64,000 bases of DNA from Bacillus thermozeamaize (GCA_002159075.1 LZRT01000067.1:23343-87342), one strand, 5' to 3'; counted from the stretch's first letter, positions 34,197 to 43,865 are shown. Notes: generated by a model not told the origin, from the letters alone. Numbers and translations are program-made.

Positions 34197-34307
34197 AAAA
34201 AAGCGTTTTCTTGTCTCTGACGTATCCGCTTACATTTTGAAAACAATTTAAGTTGAATCAGTTGTATATTCAGGAAAAAATAAAATTTCAATTATGGGGG
34301 AAGAAAA

Positions 34308-35558
34308 ATGGGCAAGCTCCGTCGTCGTTTGTGTTTGGTGTTTCTGTTGTTGGGCGCAGTCAGCTTGCTTTCGGTTGCTTGCAGTCCGTCCCAACCGGCC
34401 ACTTCACAATCTGAAAATGATGCAGGGAAGTCAAATCAGGACCCGATCAAAATTGGTGTGATCGGCGCTTTTCAAATGCAGGCAGGAAAAGAGATCGAGG
34501 ATGCAGCCAAATTGGCTATCAAAACCATTAACGAGAACGGCGGTATCCTCGGACGTCCGGTCGAGGCGGTCTACGGAGATACAAAGGCCAATCCCGAAGA
34601 AGGCAAAAAAGTGGTCGAACGTATGCTTTATCAGGATAAAGTTGATTTCATTGTCGGTGAACATCGCAGTGAAGTGGCGCTTGCTGTTCAACCGATCATC
34701 ATGGACGCCAAGAAGATATTTATGAATACTGGGTCCGCTTCTCCAAAGGTAACGGAAGGCGTGAAAAACGATTATGAGTATTACAAATATACGTTCCGTC
34801 CGATGTTGGACTCCAATCAGCTGGGAGAAGGATTTCTTCAACAGTTTCATGATTTGGTGACAGCAAACAACTTTACTAAGGTTGCCTTAATCGCCGAAAG
34901 TGCGGTGTGGGTTGATCCGATTGTCGAGAAATTCCAAGAAATGTGGGGAGACAAAGTTGTCTATGTAGAACGCCCCCCAACCGATACCAAGGATTTTTCG
35001 GTGATTTTGTCCAAATTGAAGGAAAGCGGAGCAGAAGCAGCCATGTTGCTCTTCTCAGCCGACCAAGGCATCACGTTCGTAAGACAGTGGGCTGAACGGC
35101 AAATTCCCGTCGTATTGTCAGGATATGTTGTCCAGGCTCAAAGTCCAGAATTCTGGTCGCAAACAGAAGGAAAAGCCAATGGTTTGATGACCTGGAAAAT
35201 GGGGGTCAGATCCGAAGTAACGGATAAAACCATTCCTTTCTGGGATAACTTCGAGAAAACATACGGCCGCGCCCCTGGTCCGTATCCCGGCATTACCACC
35301 TATGATGCCCTTCTCATTTTAGCGGATGCCGTCAATCAGGCCGGAACAACCGATTCAGACAAAGTGGTTGAAGTGTTGGAAAAAGGAACCTTTACTGGCG
35401 CTTCTGGGATTATCCAATTTAGAGAGGATCACGGATACAATACCGGACAGGGTTTCGTGCCATTTACGTATATCCAATGGCAAGACGGCAAAATGGTTCC
35501 GGTTTGGCCCAAAAGTGTTGCAACCGGTTCAGTGATCAAACCGGCTTGGATGAAATAA
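34308..35558 (+). CDS. ABC importer substrate-binding lipoprotein, LivJ type
   Basis: A 416-residue type-1 periplasmic-binding-fold protein (Peripla_BP_6). Lipobox SVACS (cysteine near residue 25), then IKIGVIGAFQMQAGKEIEDAAKLAIKTINENGGILGRPVE, the classic start of leucine/amide/aromatic-acid binding proteins. First gene of the five-gene importer; ATG behind GGGGGAAG. The family binds branched-chain amino acids, amides, urea or organic acids; the context with a CoA ligase and dehydratase suggests an organic acid. Confidence 0.9.
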   Translation: MGKLRRRLCLVFLLLGAVSLLSVACSPSQPATSQSENDAGKSNQDPIKIGVIGAFQMQAGKEIEDAAKLAIKTINENGGILGRPVEAVYGDTKANPEEGKKVVERMLYQDKVDFIVGEHRSEVALAVQPIIMDAKKIFMNTGSASPKVTEGVKNDYEYYKYTFRPMLDSNQLGEGFLQQFHDLVTANNFTKVALIAESAVWVDPIVEKFQEMWGDKVVYVERPPTDTKDFSVILSKLKESGAEAAMLLFSADQGITFVRQWAERQIPVVLSGYVVQAQSPEFWSQTEGKANGLMTWKMGVRSEVTDKTIPFWDNFEKTYGRAPGPYPGITTYDALLILADAVNQAGTTDSDKVVEVLEKGTFTGASGIIQFREDHGYNTGQGFVPFTYIQWQDGKMVPVWPKSVATGSVIKPAWMK

Positions 35559-35582
35559 ATGCCGGAGGGGGTGAGGAATGAC

Positions 35583-36437
35583 ATGATCATCGACATCATC
35601 ATATTCGGATTGATCTGGACCGCTATTTATTCCTTAATCGGACTGGGCTTTTCACTCATTTTTGGCGTGGCCAAAATCATGAACTTGGCACACGGGGCAT
35701 TTTTCATGATCGCGTGTTACATCGTATTCATGTTGACTTCTCAAGCGCATCTAGGGCTCCTTTGGGCAGCCCTAGGTGCCGTCATTATCACAGTCATCAT
35801 TTCGCTCATCATTTACTGGGGATTTATCAGACAGATGCGAAGCACGTTAACTCAGGTTCTGATTATCACATTGGCACTCGCCATGTTTTTAGAACAAATC
35901 GTTCTGTTAATGTTTGGCCCCGAGCCGCGATATGTACCTTCCATATTGACAGGCGGGGTACATATTCTTGGCGTCCGTGTGACTGAACAACAGTTGTTGA
36001 CATTTGTGATCGCCATCATTCTCATTCTGGTAATCTGGTTGCTCCTGACAAAAACCAATATTGGGAGGATTATCAGAGCTGTCTCGCAAGATGCGGAAAT
36101 GGCCTCCATGCTTGGCGTCGATACAGAACGGGTGTATCTCTTTGTCATGGGGTTATCCGCGGCACTGGCGTCGACAGCTGGCATTCTGGTTGCACCGTTC
36201 CTCACGGTGACACCGGCAATGGGTTGGTCTCCCATTCTTGTCGCTTTTACGATTGTCGTATTAGGGGGATTAGGAAATATTTGGGGTACACTGGCGGGAG
36301 CGGCGATCGTGGCCTTTGCCGAAATGTTCACTTCGTATGCCATTCACCCTCAGCTAAAAGATGCCGTTACCTTTACGATTTTGATTTTGGCCCTCATCTT
36401 TAAACCGAATGGACTTTTTTCGAGAGAGGTGAACTGA
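35583..36437 (+). CDS. ABC importer permease, LivH type
   Basis: A 284-residue membrane protein with about eight helices. Typical family stretches: YSLIGLGFSLIFGVAKIMNLAHGAFFM near the start and GLGNIWGTLAGAAIV near residue 245. The ATG at 35583 (behind GAGG) is chosen over one at 35559 that lies ahead of the site. Confidence 0.92.
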   Translation: MIIDIIIFGLIWTAIYSLIGLGFSLIFGVAKIMNLAHGAFFMIACYIVFMLTSQAHLGLLWAALGAVIITVIISLIIYWGFIRQMRSTLTQVLIITLALAMFLEQIVLLMFGPEPRYVPSILTGGVHILGVRVTEQQLLTFVIAIILILVIWLLLTKTNIGRIIRAVSQDAEMASMLGVDTERVYLFVMGLSAALASTAGILVAPFLTVTPAMGWSPILVAFTIVVLGGLGNIWGTLAGAAIVAFAEMFTSYAIHPQLKDAVTFTILILALIFKPNGLFSREVN

Positions 36438-36439
36438 CA

Positions 36440-37366
36440 TTGCTCACCCGGTTTAAAAACGTTTATTTGTTTGTCATCGCATTCTCGCTGGTGTTGGCGC
36501 TTATTCCCGTCATTACAGATTCCTATTATCTTTTGTCGGTGCTTACGCTGGCCAATCTCTACGCAGTATTCGTCGTCAGTTGGGATATCGTATCCGGTTA
36601 TATCGGGAAGTTAAATCTTGGCCAAGCTTTATTTATTGGCTTTGGTGCATATGCGGTGGGCATTCTGCATGATTCCATCGGGATTATCCCCTCCATGTTA
36701 GTCGGTGCACTGTTGTCTGTACTGGCTGCTCTGGTGATCGGAGTTGCCAGCCTGAAACTTACAGGCCCTTATTTTTCTTTAACAACGATGGCCCTTCCCT
36801 TGATTTTTTATCAATTGGCTTATACGTTCCGCGATCTCAGTGGCGGTGAATTTGGTCTGAACATCTCGGGCGGCGTCAGCCGGCTGACTTTGTTCTATAT
36901 CACATTGGGTTTTATGCTCATATGCGTGTTGTTTACACTCAGCATCGTCCGTTCACGCACAGGCAAGATCTTCATTGCCATCAGAGAAGACGAGTTAGGA
37001 TGTGCGGCGCTTGGGAACAATGTCCTCTATTACAAGTTGCTCGCTTTTTCATTAAGCGCCTTGATGTCCGGACTGGGCGGCGGATTGCTTGCCGTTTATC
37101 TGCGGCACGTCAGTCCTCAGGTCTTCGAATTGTGGCAATCATTGATCATTCTCATCATGGGAATTGCCGGCGGCATGGGAACGATTCTGGGTCCCATGTT
37201 GGGGGCTTATGGTTTATCCTTTTTAACCGAGTGGTTGCGCAGCACGGAACAATACCAGGACTTGATTTACGCCGGTTTGCTCGTGATATTTGTCATGTTA
37301 CTGCCAAACGGGCTTGCCACGCTTCGTCGACATCTTTCGGCATTCCGCAACAAGTCCAGTGGTTAA
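36440..37366 (+). CDS. ABC importer permease, LivM type
   Basis: A 308-residue membrane protein; motifs SGYIGKLNLGQALFIGFGAYAVGIL and GGMGTILGPMLGAYGL are characteristic of LivM. TTG start two bases after the LivH-type stop, behind AGAGGTG. Confidence 0.92.
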   Translation: MLTRFKNVYLFVIAFSLVLALIPVITDSYYLLSVLTLANLYAVFVVSWDIVSGYIGKLNLGQALFIGFGAYAVGILHDSIGIIPSMLVGALLSVLAALVIGVASLKLTGPYFSLTTMALPLIFYQLAYTFRDLSGGEFGLNISGGVSRLTLFYITLGFMLICVLFTLSIVRSRTGKIFIAIREDELGCAALGNNVLYYKLLAFSLSALMSGLGGGLLAVYLRHVSPQVFELWQSLIILIMGIAGGMGTILGPMLGAYGLSFLTEWLRSTEQYQDLIYAGLLVIFVMLLPNGLATLRRHLSAFRNKSSG

Positions 37367-37400
37367 CCACCTTCAAAACGGTTCATGTGGGGAGGAGAAC

Positions 37401-38126
37401 ATGGGCTTCTTTCAAATTCAACACTTGAACAAAAGTTTCGGGAATGTAAAAGTAGCGGATGACATCAGCTTCTCTGTCGAAAAGGGAGAGTTTGTAGGGA
37501 TTATCGGTCCCAACGGCGCGGGGAAAACAACGCTTTTCCACATGATTACGGGGATTGTGACTCCCACCTCGGGCGAAATCTTTTTTAAAGATGAAAAGAT
37601 AACAGGGCTTCCTATCTACCGGATTGTGCAAAAAGGATTATCCCGGACATTTCAAATCCCCCGTCCTTTTAAGGAACTTACCATTTTGGACAACATTAAA
37701 GTGGCCAATCCTTCAAGGAATAAAGCCGAATCCCTCGCAGACCGGGCAGAACAGGTATTAAGGCAAGTGGGTTTATGGGAGCAACGGGATCAACTGGCCG
37801 GCAACTTGCCGCAGGGAGATTTGCGCAGGCTTGAGGTAGCCAGGGCCTTGGCGACATCCCCCGAACTATTGCTGCTAGATGAACCATTTGCCGGCCTGAA
37901 TACCGCCGAAGTGCAAGGTTTGATGCAGTTGTGCATGAAATTGCATCAGGAGGGCCTCACGATCATCATCGTCGAACATAAATTAAAAGAATTGATGCAA
38001 ATGGTTCAACGGGTCATCGCCATTGACTTTGGCAAACTGATTGCTGACGATACTCCCGAGCAGGTTGTAAAAAATGAGAGGGTACTCAAGGCTTACCTGG
38101 GAGACAGGAGGTGGGATCTTGCTTAA
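37401..38126 (+). CDS. ABC importer ATPase, LivG type
   Basis: A 241-residue ATPase: Walker A GPNGAGKTT, LSRTFQIPRPF (the LivG-specific stretch), Walker B LLLLDEPFAGLN and H-loop IIVEHKLKEL. The signature reads LPQGDLRRLEVARA instead of LSGGQQR, as is often seen in LivG. The ATG at 37401 follows GGGGAGGAG. Confidence 0.92.
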   Translation: MGFFQIQHLNKSFGNVKVADDISFSVEKGEFVGIIGPNGAGKTTLFHMITGIVTPTSGEIFFKDEKITGLPIYRIVQKGLSRTFQIPRPFKELTILDNIKVANPSRNKAESLADRAEQVLRQVGLWEQRDQLAGNLPQGDLRRLEVARALATSPELLLLDEPFAGLNTAEVQGLMQLCMKLHQEGLTIIIVEHKLKELMQMVQRVIAIDFGKLIADDTPEQVVKNERVLKAYLGDRRWDLA

Positions 38127-38820
38127 AATAACCGACTTGGTTGTCGGATACGGGAAGGCCACAGTCATTGAGGGGTTAAATCTAGAGATCAAGGAAGGTC
38201 AAATGTTGTCCATCATTGGTCCCAATGGGGCTGGAAAAACAACACTCCTTCGCTGCATCAGTGGATTACTCAAACCTAGCCAAGGCGAAATCATGTTTGA
38301 GGGGCAATCGATTCTGAATCTTCCTCCTCATAAAATCGCAAATTTAGGGATCACGCATTGTCCGGAAGGCAGACGCCCTTTTCCTGATTTAACAGTGAAG
38401 GATAACCTTTTGATGGGTGGATTAAGATTAGGAAAATCTGCTTTACAAGAACGATTAGCCTATGTCTACCAATTGTTTCCCATCTTGAAAGAACGGGAAG
38501 CACAACTTGTCGGAACGATGTCAGGCGGACAACAGCAGATGGTATCGATTGGCCGAGCCTTAATGACAAATCCCAAATTGCTGATGTTGGATGAACCATC
38601 CATTGGTTTGGCACCAAAAGTGGTTGATGAAATTTTTGAACAGATAGAGAACATTAAACGCAGCGGTGTCACCATTCTGTTGGTTGAGCAGAACGTGGAC
38701 GTGGCTTTGAAAGTTTCTGATGAAATTGCGATCCTCGACCATGGAAAGATCTCTTTTTCTGGCTCCGCTGAAAATTTGTTGAAAAACACGCGATTAAGGG
38801 AAGTCTATTTAGGCATCTGA
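38119..38820 (+). CDS. ABC importer ATPase, LivF type
   Basis: A 233-residue ATPase: Walker A GPNGAGKTT, ITHCPEGRRPFPDLTV (typical LivF), signature MSGGQQQMV, Walker B LLMLDEPSIGLAP. The TTG start at 38119 lies behind ACAGGAGG and overlaps the LivG-type stop by eight bases, implying translational coupling. Confidence 0.92.
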   Translation: MLKITDLVVGYGKATVIEGLNLEIKEGQMLSIIGPNGAGKTTLLRCISGLLKPSQGEIMFEGQSILNLPPHKIANLGITHCPEGRRPFPDLTVKDNLLMGGLRLGKSALQERLAYVYQLFPILKEREAQLVGTMSGGQQQMVSIGRALMTNPKLLMLDEPSIGLAPKVVDEIFEQIENIKRSGVTILLVEQNVDVALKVSDEIAILDHGKISFSGSAENLLKNTRLREVYLGI

Positions 38821-38852
38821 CCATAATAGTTATGATACGATACATGAAAAGG

Positions 38853-38887
38853 GTGTCCCTTCACAAATGAGGGGCACTTTTTATTTT
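38853..38887 (+). terminator. Terminator of the ABC importer operon
   Basis: GTGTCCCT (38853-38860) pairs with AGGGGCAC (38870-38877), followed by TTTTTATTTTT. Right end of the island. Confidence 0.9.
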
Positions 38888-38968
38888 TGTCAATCAACTT
38901 TGTCAATGAACTGTATCAATGTTTCCCAAATGCCCCCAATATTGATTCATGATGTGATCATGGCAACC

Positions 38969-39002
38969 AAAAAAAAGCCCCCAATCGCAAACGATTGAGA
39001 GC
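38969..39002 (-). terminator. Terminator of the ribosomal supercluster after rpsI
   Basis: On the minus strand GCTCTCAATCG and CGATTGGGGGC pair over four bases, followed by eight T. Confidence 0.88.
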
Positions 39003-39019
39003 CTGCATCGCATGAACCG

Positions 39020-39415
39020 TTACCGTTTCGAGAATTGCGGTGCCCGGCGGGCGCCCTTGAGCCCGTACTTTTTCCGCTCCTTCATCCGCGGGTCGCGGGT
39101 CAGGAAGCCAGCCTGCTTCAAGGTCGGACGCAATGAGGGATCCACTTCAAGCAACGCACGGGCAATCCCGTGACGGATGGCTCCGGCCTGGCCGGTAAAG
39201 CCGCCGCCCCGGACGTTGACCAACACATCATACTTTCCGAGCGTGTCCGTCAAGACGAGGGGTTGCTTGACGATCGCTTTGAGAGCTTCCAATCCGCCAA
39301 AATAATCATCCAAGGTGCGTTTATTGATGATAAATTTTCCATCACCTGGCACGAGACGGACACGAGCCACCGATTCTTTCCGTCTGCCGGTGCCATAATA
39401 CTGAACCAGCGCCAT
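39020..39415 (-). CDS. rpsI: 30S ribosomal protein S9
   Basis: 131 residues, the family length, with [17 protein letters not shown] at the start and the conserved C-terminus [17 protein letters not shown] that reaches the P-site tRNA. ATG behind AAGGAGG. Follows rplM, as in Bacillus. Confidence 0.98.
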   Translation of the reverse strand: MALVQYYGTGRRKESVARVRLVPGDGKFIINKRTLDDYFGGLEALKAIVKQPLVLTDTLGKYDVLVNVRGGGFTGQAGAIRHGIARALLEVDPSLRPTLKQAGFLTRDPRMKERKKYGLKGARRAPQFSKR

Positions 39416-39478
39416 GTTTTCCCTCCTTATGCACGATGACATGTTCAATCGCCGTTGATTTGCTCACTGACAGCCGGA

Positions 39479-39916
39479 TTATCCCTTCAGCTCCCAGACA
39501 ACCGGTTGTTGTGCCTGGTGCGGGTGTTCAGAACCGGCATACACTTTCAGCTTTTTGAATTGCTTCCGTCCCAGGCTGTTTTTGGGCAGCATGCCCTTGA
39601 CAGCCAGCTCGATCATCCGTTCCGGCCTGGTTTTCAGCATGGTGCCTGCCGTCGTCACCTTCAATCCGCCAGGATAGCCGGAATGACGGTAGTATTTTTT
39701 CTTCGTCAGTTTCTTGCCTGTCAACACCACTTTATCGGCATTGATCACGACGACAAAATCGCCTGTATCCACGTGGGGAGTGTATTCCGGTTTATGTTTT
39801 CCTCTCAGGATGGCAGCCACTTCGGAAGCCAGCCGGCCAAGGGTTTTCCCGGCTGCATCAACCAGGTACCATTTGCGCTCCACCTCATTCGGCTTGGCCA
39901 TGTACGTTGTGCGCAT
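39479..39916 (-). CDS. rplM: 50S ribosomal protein L13
   Basis: 145 residues, opening with [20 protein letters not shown]. The start is set at ATG 39916 behind GGAGG; upstream open frame is discarded. A gap of 63 bases leads to rpsI. Confidence 0.98.
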   Translation of the reverse strand: MRTTYMAKPNEVERKWYLVDAAGKTLGRLASEVAAILRGKHKPEYTPHVDTGDFVVVINADKVVLTGKKLTKKKYYRHSGYPGGLKVTTAGTMLKTRPERMIELAVKGMLPKNSLGRKQFKKLKVYAGSEHPHQAQQPVVWELKG

Positions 39917-40055
39917 CTTGTTCCCTCCTTGCGTTCCAACTACTGCTGTACCTGCTGAACAAGTTTGTGACTCGGCGGCCCGTGACGGGGCCCACATCTA
40001 TCTCAACAAACGTTTCGTCAGACATTCTTGCAACGGGGCTTGTGGGATAACATAC

Positions 40056-40817
40056 CTAATTATTATAATACAATACCTTCCACAAGATCAATCCTTGCGG
40101 CGGCGCGGTCATGCCGGCTCGCGTGCGGTCCCTGGCGGCCAGAATGTCAGGAATGGCTTCCGGCGCGATCCTGCCGAGGCCTACCTCGACCAGCGTGCCG
40201 ACGATGATGCGAACCATGTTATACAAAAAGCCGTTGCCGTGCACGGAAAAGACGAGCAGCGGAACGCCGCCCCGGCGCGTCTCCTCGATGTTCACCGCAT
40301 AAAGCGTGCGTACCCGGTTTTCAAGCGGTGTTTTGGCGGAAGAAAACGAAGTAAAATCATGCGTACCCTCCAGATACCCGGCAGCTTCCCGCATCGCAGC
40401 CAGATCCAGCGGATGGCGCAGGTGCCAGGTAAAACGCCGCAAAAACAGATCCGGAACCTCTCCCCGGTCAATCCAGTACTGGTACACCTTGCTCCTGGCA
40501 TCATAGCGGGCGTGAAAGCTTGCGTCCACTGCCTCAGCTTTGTGGATGATAATGTCTGGCGGCAACTGCTGGTTCAAAATGAATGGCCAACGTTCTGCCG
40601 GTATCGGTGAGGTGGTTTCAAAATGGCCGACCTGAGCCCGGGCGTGAACGCCGGCATCGGTCCTGCCTGAGGCATAGAAGCGGATCGGCTCTCCCGTGAG
40701 AGATGAAAGGACCCGTTCCAATTCAGCCTGCACCGTTCGCCTGCCGGCAGACTGCCTTTGAAACCCGTGAAAGTGTGTTCCCTCATACGCAAATTCCAGG
40801 CGGATTTTCCGTTTCAT
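40056..40817 (-). CDS. truA: tRNA pseudouridine(38-40) synthase TruA
   Basis: 253 residues with the catalytic aspartate in ASGRTDAGVHA near residue 53 and the conserved NGFLYNMVRIIVGTL near 200. The ATG at 40817 follows GGGAG. It sits between ecfT and rplM as in Bacillus. Confidence 0.96.
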   Translation of the reverse strand: MKRKIRLEFAYEGTHFHGFQRQSAGRRTVQAELERVLSSLTGEPIRFYASGRTDAGVHARAQVGHFETTSPIPAERWPFILNQQLPPDIIIHKAEAVDASFHARYDARSKVYQYWIDRGEVPDLFLRRFTWHLRHPLDLAAMREAAGYLEGTHDFTSFSSAKTPLENRVRTLYAVNIEETRRGGVPLLVFSVHGNGFLYNMVRIIVGTLVEVGLGRIAPEAIPDILAARDRTRAGMTAPPQGLILWKVLYYNN

Positions 40818-40830
40818 CCTCACACTCCCA

Positions 40831-41634
40831 TTACCACGTTCTCAACAGAAACAGGATCAGGGAAACTGGCAGCGCGGCCAGCAGCATGAACCAATCGGCG
40901 CGGCGCATGGCCAACTGGCGAAACCGCGTCCGTCCCTCCTCGCCCCGATAACCGCGAGCCTCCATCGCCATGGCCAGATCTTCGGCCCGGTGGAAGGAGC
41001 TGACAAACAAGGGGACCAGCAGGGGAAGCAAGCTTCGCGCACGACTGGCCAGGTTGCGGCTTTCAAAATCTGCCCCCCGGGCCATCTGGGCCTTCATGAT
41101 CTTGTCCGCCTCTTCCATCAATGTAGGAATAAAACGGAGGGCAATCGACATCATCAGGGACAGCTCCCCAACGGGCACACGGAAGCGTTTCAGCGGGGCA
41201 AACAGCTTCTCCAGTCCAAAGGTCAAATCCATTGGCCGGGTCGTATAGGTCAGCAGGGAGGAGATGGAAATCAGGAACAAAAGACGGGCAGATATGATCA
41301 CCGCCTGCCTGGCCCCCTCGTCATATACGGCAAACCACCCCCAGCGAAACAGAACCGGCCCTTCCCGCGTCAGGAACAAGTGCATCGCAGCCAAAAGCAA
41401 GAGCAGCCAGAACACGGGCTTCATCCCCTTGAGCAGCACCGTCGGCGGAATGCGGGAGATGGCCAGTGCGCCGAGGACGATTGATCCCATCCAGAGAAGC
41501 GAAGCGGCATTGTTGGCAAAAAAAATCAGGATCACATAAATGAAGACAAAAATCAGCTTGGGTCGGGGATCCAACCGGTGCAACAGCGAATGGCCGGGAT
41601 AGTACTGGCCAATGGAAAGCTCCGGGACACCCAT
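40831..41634 (-). CDS. ecfT: ECF transporter transmembrane component EcfT
   Basis: 267-residue membrane protein with LHRLDPRPK at the start, five to six helices and the two coupling motifs MARGAD and MEARGYRG that contact the ATPases. With EcfA1/A2 it forms the shared energising module for vitamin-binding S components, which must be encoded elsewhere. Its start overlaps the ecfA2 stop by one base. Confidence 0.95.
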   Translation of the reverse strand: MGVPELSIGQYYPGHSLLHRLDPRPKLIFVFIYVILIFFANNAASLLWMGSIVLGALAISRIPPTVLLKGMKPVFWLLLLLAAMHLFLTREGPVLFRWGWFAVYDEGARQAVIISARLLFLISISSLLTYTTRPMDLTFGLEKLFAPLKRFRVPVGELSLMMSIALRFIPTLMEEADKIMKAQMARGADFESRNLASRARSLLPLLVPLFVSSFHRAEDLAMAMEARGYRGEEGRTRFRQLAMRRADWFMLLAALPVSLILFLLRTW

Positions 41635-42491
41635 CAGACCCCCTCCTTAACCAGGCGGGCGAGGATCTCCTTCTCCAGCTCGTCGACGGTCATGCACAGC
41701 GGCAGAGGAGTGGCCAGCCGTTCATTCAATTCTTTCACCAGCCGCGCCGGCTCGGGGAGCGCCAAGCCGGCCGCAAGGAGAAGCTCCTCCCGCGCAAATA
41801 CTTCTTCCGGCGTGCCTGCAATGAGCAACTGCCCTTCCTTCATCACCACGATCTGTTCCGCATAGCGGGCCGCATCCTCCATGCTGTGCGTGACCATGAT
41901 CACGGTCAGCCGCTCCTCCTGGTGCAGCCGCTTGATCAGGGCCAAAATTTCCTGCCTGCCGCGCGGATCCAGACCGGCCGTCGGTTCATCCAGAATCAGA
42001 ATCTTGGGCCGCATCGCCAGAACACCAGCCAGGGCCACCCGGCGGCGTTCGCCGCCGCTCAAGGCAAATGGCGAACGGGTCAGCATCTCCCGTTTTAAAC
42101 CCACCAGCTCAATGGCCTGCATGACACTTTGGCGGACAAGCTCCTCCGGCCAACCCAGCTGTTTGGGGCCGAAGGCGACATCTTTTTCCACCGTCTCCTC
42201 AAACAGTTGGTGCTCCGGATATTGAAAAACCATGCCCACAAACCTGCGCAATTGCTGCAGGTTGCTCTTCTGGCTTGTGATCACGATCTGTCCAATTTGC
42301 ACGCGCCCCCGCGTGGGCCGCAACAGCCCGTTGAGGTGCTGGATCAGCGTAGATTTGCCGGAACCGGTGTGGCCCACGATCGCCACGTAGCTTCCCGAGG
42401 CGATCTTCAGGCTGACGTCCTTCAGCGCGATCCGTTCAAAGGCGGTTCCCGGTTTATAGATGTGTGTCAATTCTTGGATAATAATGTCCAT
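41634..42491 (-). CDS. ecfA2: ECF transporter ATPase EcfA2
   Basis: 285 residues. Walker A GHTGSGKST, signature FALSGGERRRVALAG, Walker B ILILDEPTAGLDPRG and an H-loop VTHSMEDAA. The ATG lies inside the end of ecfA1 (25-base overlap), so the two are coupled. Confidence 0.95.
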   Translation of the reverse strand: MDIIIQELTHIYKPGTAFERIALKDVSLKIASGSYVAIVGHTGSGKSTLIQHLNGLLRPTRGRVQIGQIVITSQKSNLQQLRRFVGMVFQYPEHQLFEETVEKDVAFGPKQLGWPEELVRQSVMQAIELVGLKREMLTRSPFALSGGERRRVALAGVLAMRPKILILDEPTAGLDPRGRQEILALIKRLHQEERLTVIMVTHSMEDAARYAEQIVVMKEGQLLIAGTPEEVFAREELLLAAGLALPEPARLVKELNERLATPLPLCMTVDELEKEILARLVKEGV

Positions 42492-43327
42492 AACGCTTCC
42501 ACCAACTGTTCACGATGGAGGATCTTTTCGTCCAGGGGAATTCCGTGTCTTCGCAATCGTTCAGCCAGTTCAACGGCAAAAGGCACCTCCAGGCCGGCCG
42601 CAAGGAGGGCTTCCCGGTTTAAGAGGATCTCCTCCGGCGGCCCCTGCATCTGGATGCGTCCTTCCTGCATGACCACGACCCGGTCCGCGCAGAGGGCTTC
42701 CTCCATGAAGTGGGTGATCTGAATCACGCAGATGCCTTCCTGCCGGTTCAACTGGCGCACCGCCCGCATCACTTCCTGCCTGCCGCTGGGGTCCAGCATG
42801 GCCGTGGCCTCATCCAGGATGATGATCGTCGGCCGCATGGCCAAAATCCCGGCAATGGCCAGCCGTTGTTTCTGTCCGCCCGAAAGCTGATGCGGCTCCC
42901 GCTCAGCCAGATGCTGAATGTCCAGCTTTTTCAACGATTCATCCACTCGTTGCCGCATCTCTTCGTATGCTACGCCCAGGTTCTCCAGGCCAAAGGCCAC
43001 ATCCTCTTCCACTGTGGTGCCGACAATCTGGTTATCCGGGTTTTGAAAAACCATCCCCGCTTGCCGGCGTATCTCCCAGCGGCACGAATCGTCTCTCGTA
43101 TCCATTCCGCACACCAGTACCTGGCCCTCAGAAGGGGTCAAGAGGGCGTTCAGCTGTTTGGCCAGGGTGGATTTACCGGAACCGTTGTGTCCGAGGATGA
43201 CCAGATATTCGCCGGGAGCCACCTGAAGATTGATCTCCTTGAGAACCGCATTCACTTCCCGGATGTCGCCCGCCTGGTAGGAAAACGAGAGGCGGCGCGT
43301 TTGGACGACTGGATGTGGTGCCGGCAT
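42467..43327 (-). CDS. ecfA1: ECF transporter ATPase EcfA1
   Basis: 286 residues. Walker A GHNGSGKST, signature HQLSGGQKQRLAIAG, Walker B IIILDEATAMLDPSG and H-loop ITHFMEEAL. Begins the ecfA1-ecfA2-ecfT-truA run after the hairpin that follows rplQ; GGGGG ribosome-binding site. Confidence 0.95.
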   Translation of the reverse strand: MPAPHPVVQTRRLSFSYQAGDIREVNAVLKEINLQVAPGEYLVILGHNGSGKSTLAKQLNALLTPSEGQVLVCGMDTRDDSCRWEIRRQAGMVFQNPDNQIVGTTVEEDVAFGLENLGVAYEEMRQRVDESLKKLDIQHLAEREPHQLSGGQKQRLAIAGILAMRPTIIILDEATAMLDPSGRQEVMRAVRQLNRQEGICVIQITHFMEEALCADRVVVMQEGRIQMQGPPEEILLNREALLAAGLEVPFAVELAERLRRHGIPLDEKILHREQLVEALWTLLSKN

Positions 43328-43351
43328 CTCACAAGCCCCCCATAGATGAGG

Positions 43352-43403
43352 AAAAAGGATGACGCTAGAAAGGCGAACGACTGTTCACTTCTGTCATCCT
43401 TTT
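43352..43403 (-). terminator. Terminator/attenuator between rplQ and ecfA1
   Basis: AAAAAGGATGAC (43352-43363) and GTCATCCTTTT (43393-43403) pair around a 29-base loop, with T runs on both strands. It may reduce transcription into the ECF genes. Confidence 0.7.
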
Positions 43404-43477
43404 CGCATGAAACCCTTTTGACAGATATGGATTTGCCATTCGATACTTCGCTTCGCATGTTCGTTCGATGAATGCCG

Positions 43478-43837
43478 TTATTCGACCAGTTCCAGATATA
43501 CCATCGGCGCTCCGTCGCCGCGACGCGGGCCCAGTTTCAAGATCCGCGTGTAGCCGCCTTGACGATCCGCATACCGTGGAGCAATGTCGTTAAACAGTTT
43601 TTGAATGGCATCCTGATGCTCATTGGCCGCCTCTTTGCGGACAAAAGCGGCAACCTGGCGTCGGGCGTGCAGATCGCCTCGCTTGGCCAGGGTGATCATC
43701 TTCTCCGCGATGGAGCGGACGGTTTTGGCCTTCGCTTCCGTGGTTTTGATCCGCTCGTAGATGAAGAGATCCGTCACCAGGTCGCGGAACAAGGCTTTTC
43801 TCGCGCTGGAATGACGCCCCAGTTTGGTGTAAGCCAA
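43478..43837 (-). CDS. rplQ: 50S ribosomal protein L17
   Basis: 119 residues; starts [19 protein letters not shown] and ends [20 protein letters not shown]. Located 28 bases after rpoA. Confidence 0.98.
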   Translation of the reverse strand: MAYTKLGRHSSARKALFRDLVTDLFIYERIKTTEAKAKTVRSIAEKMITLAKRGDLHARRQVAAFVRKEAANEHQDAIQKLFNDIAPRYADRQGGYTRILKLGPRRGDGAPMVYLELVE

Positions 43838-43865
43838 TGCAATCCCTCCTCTTCGTTTACGTTTA

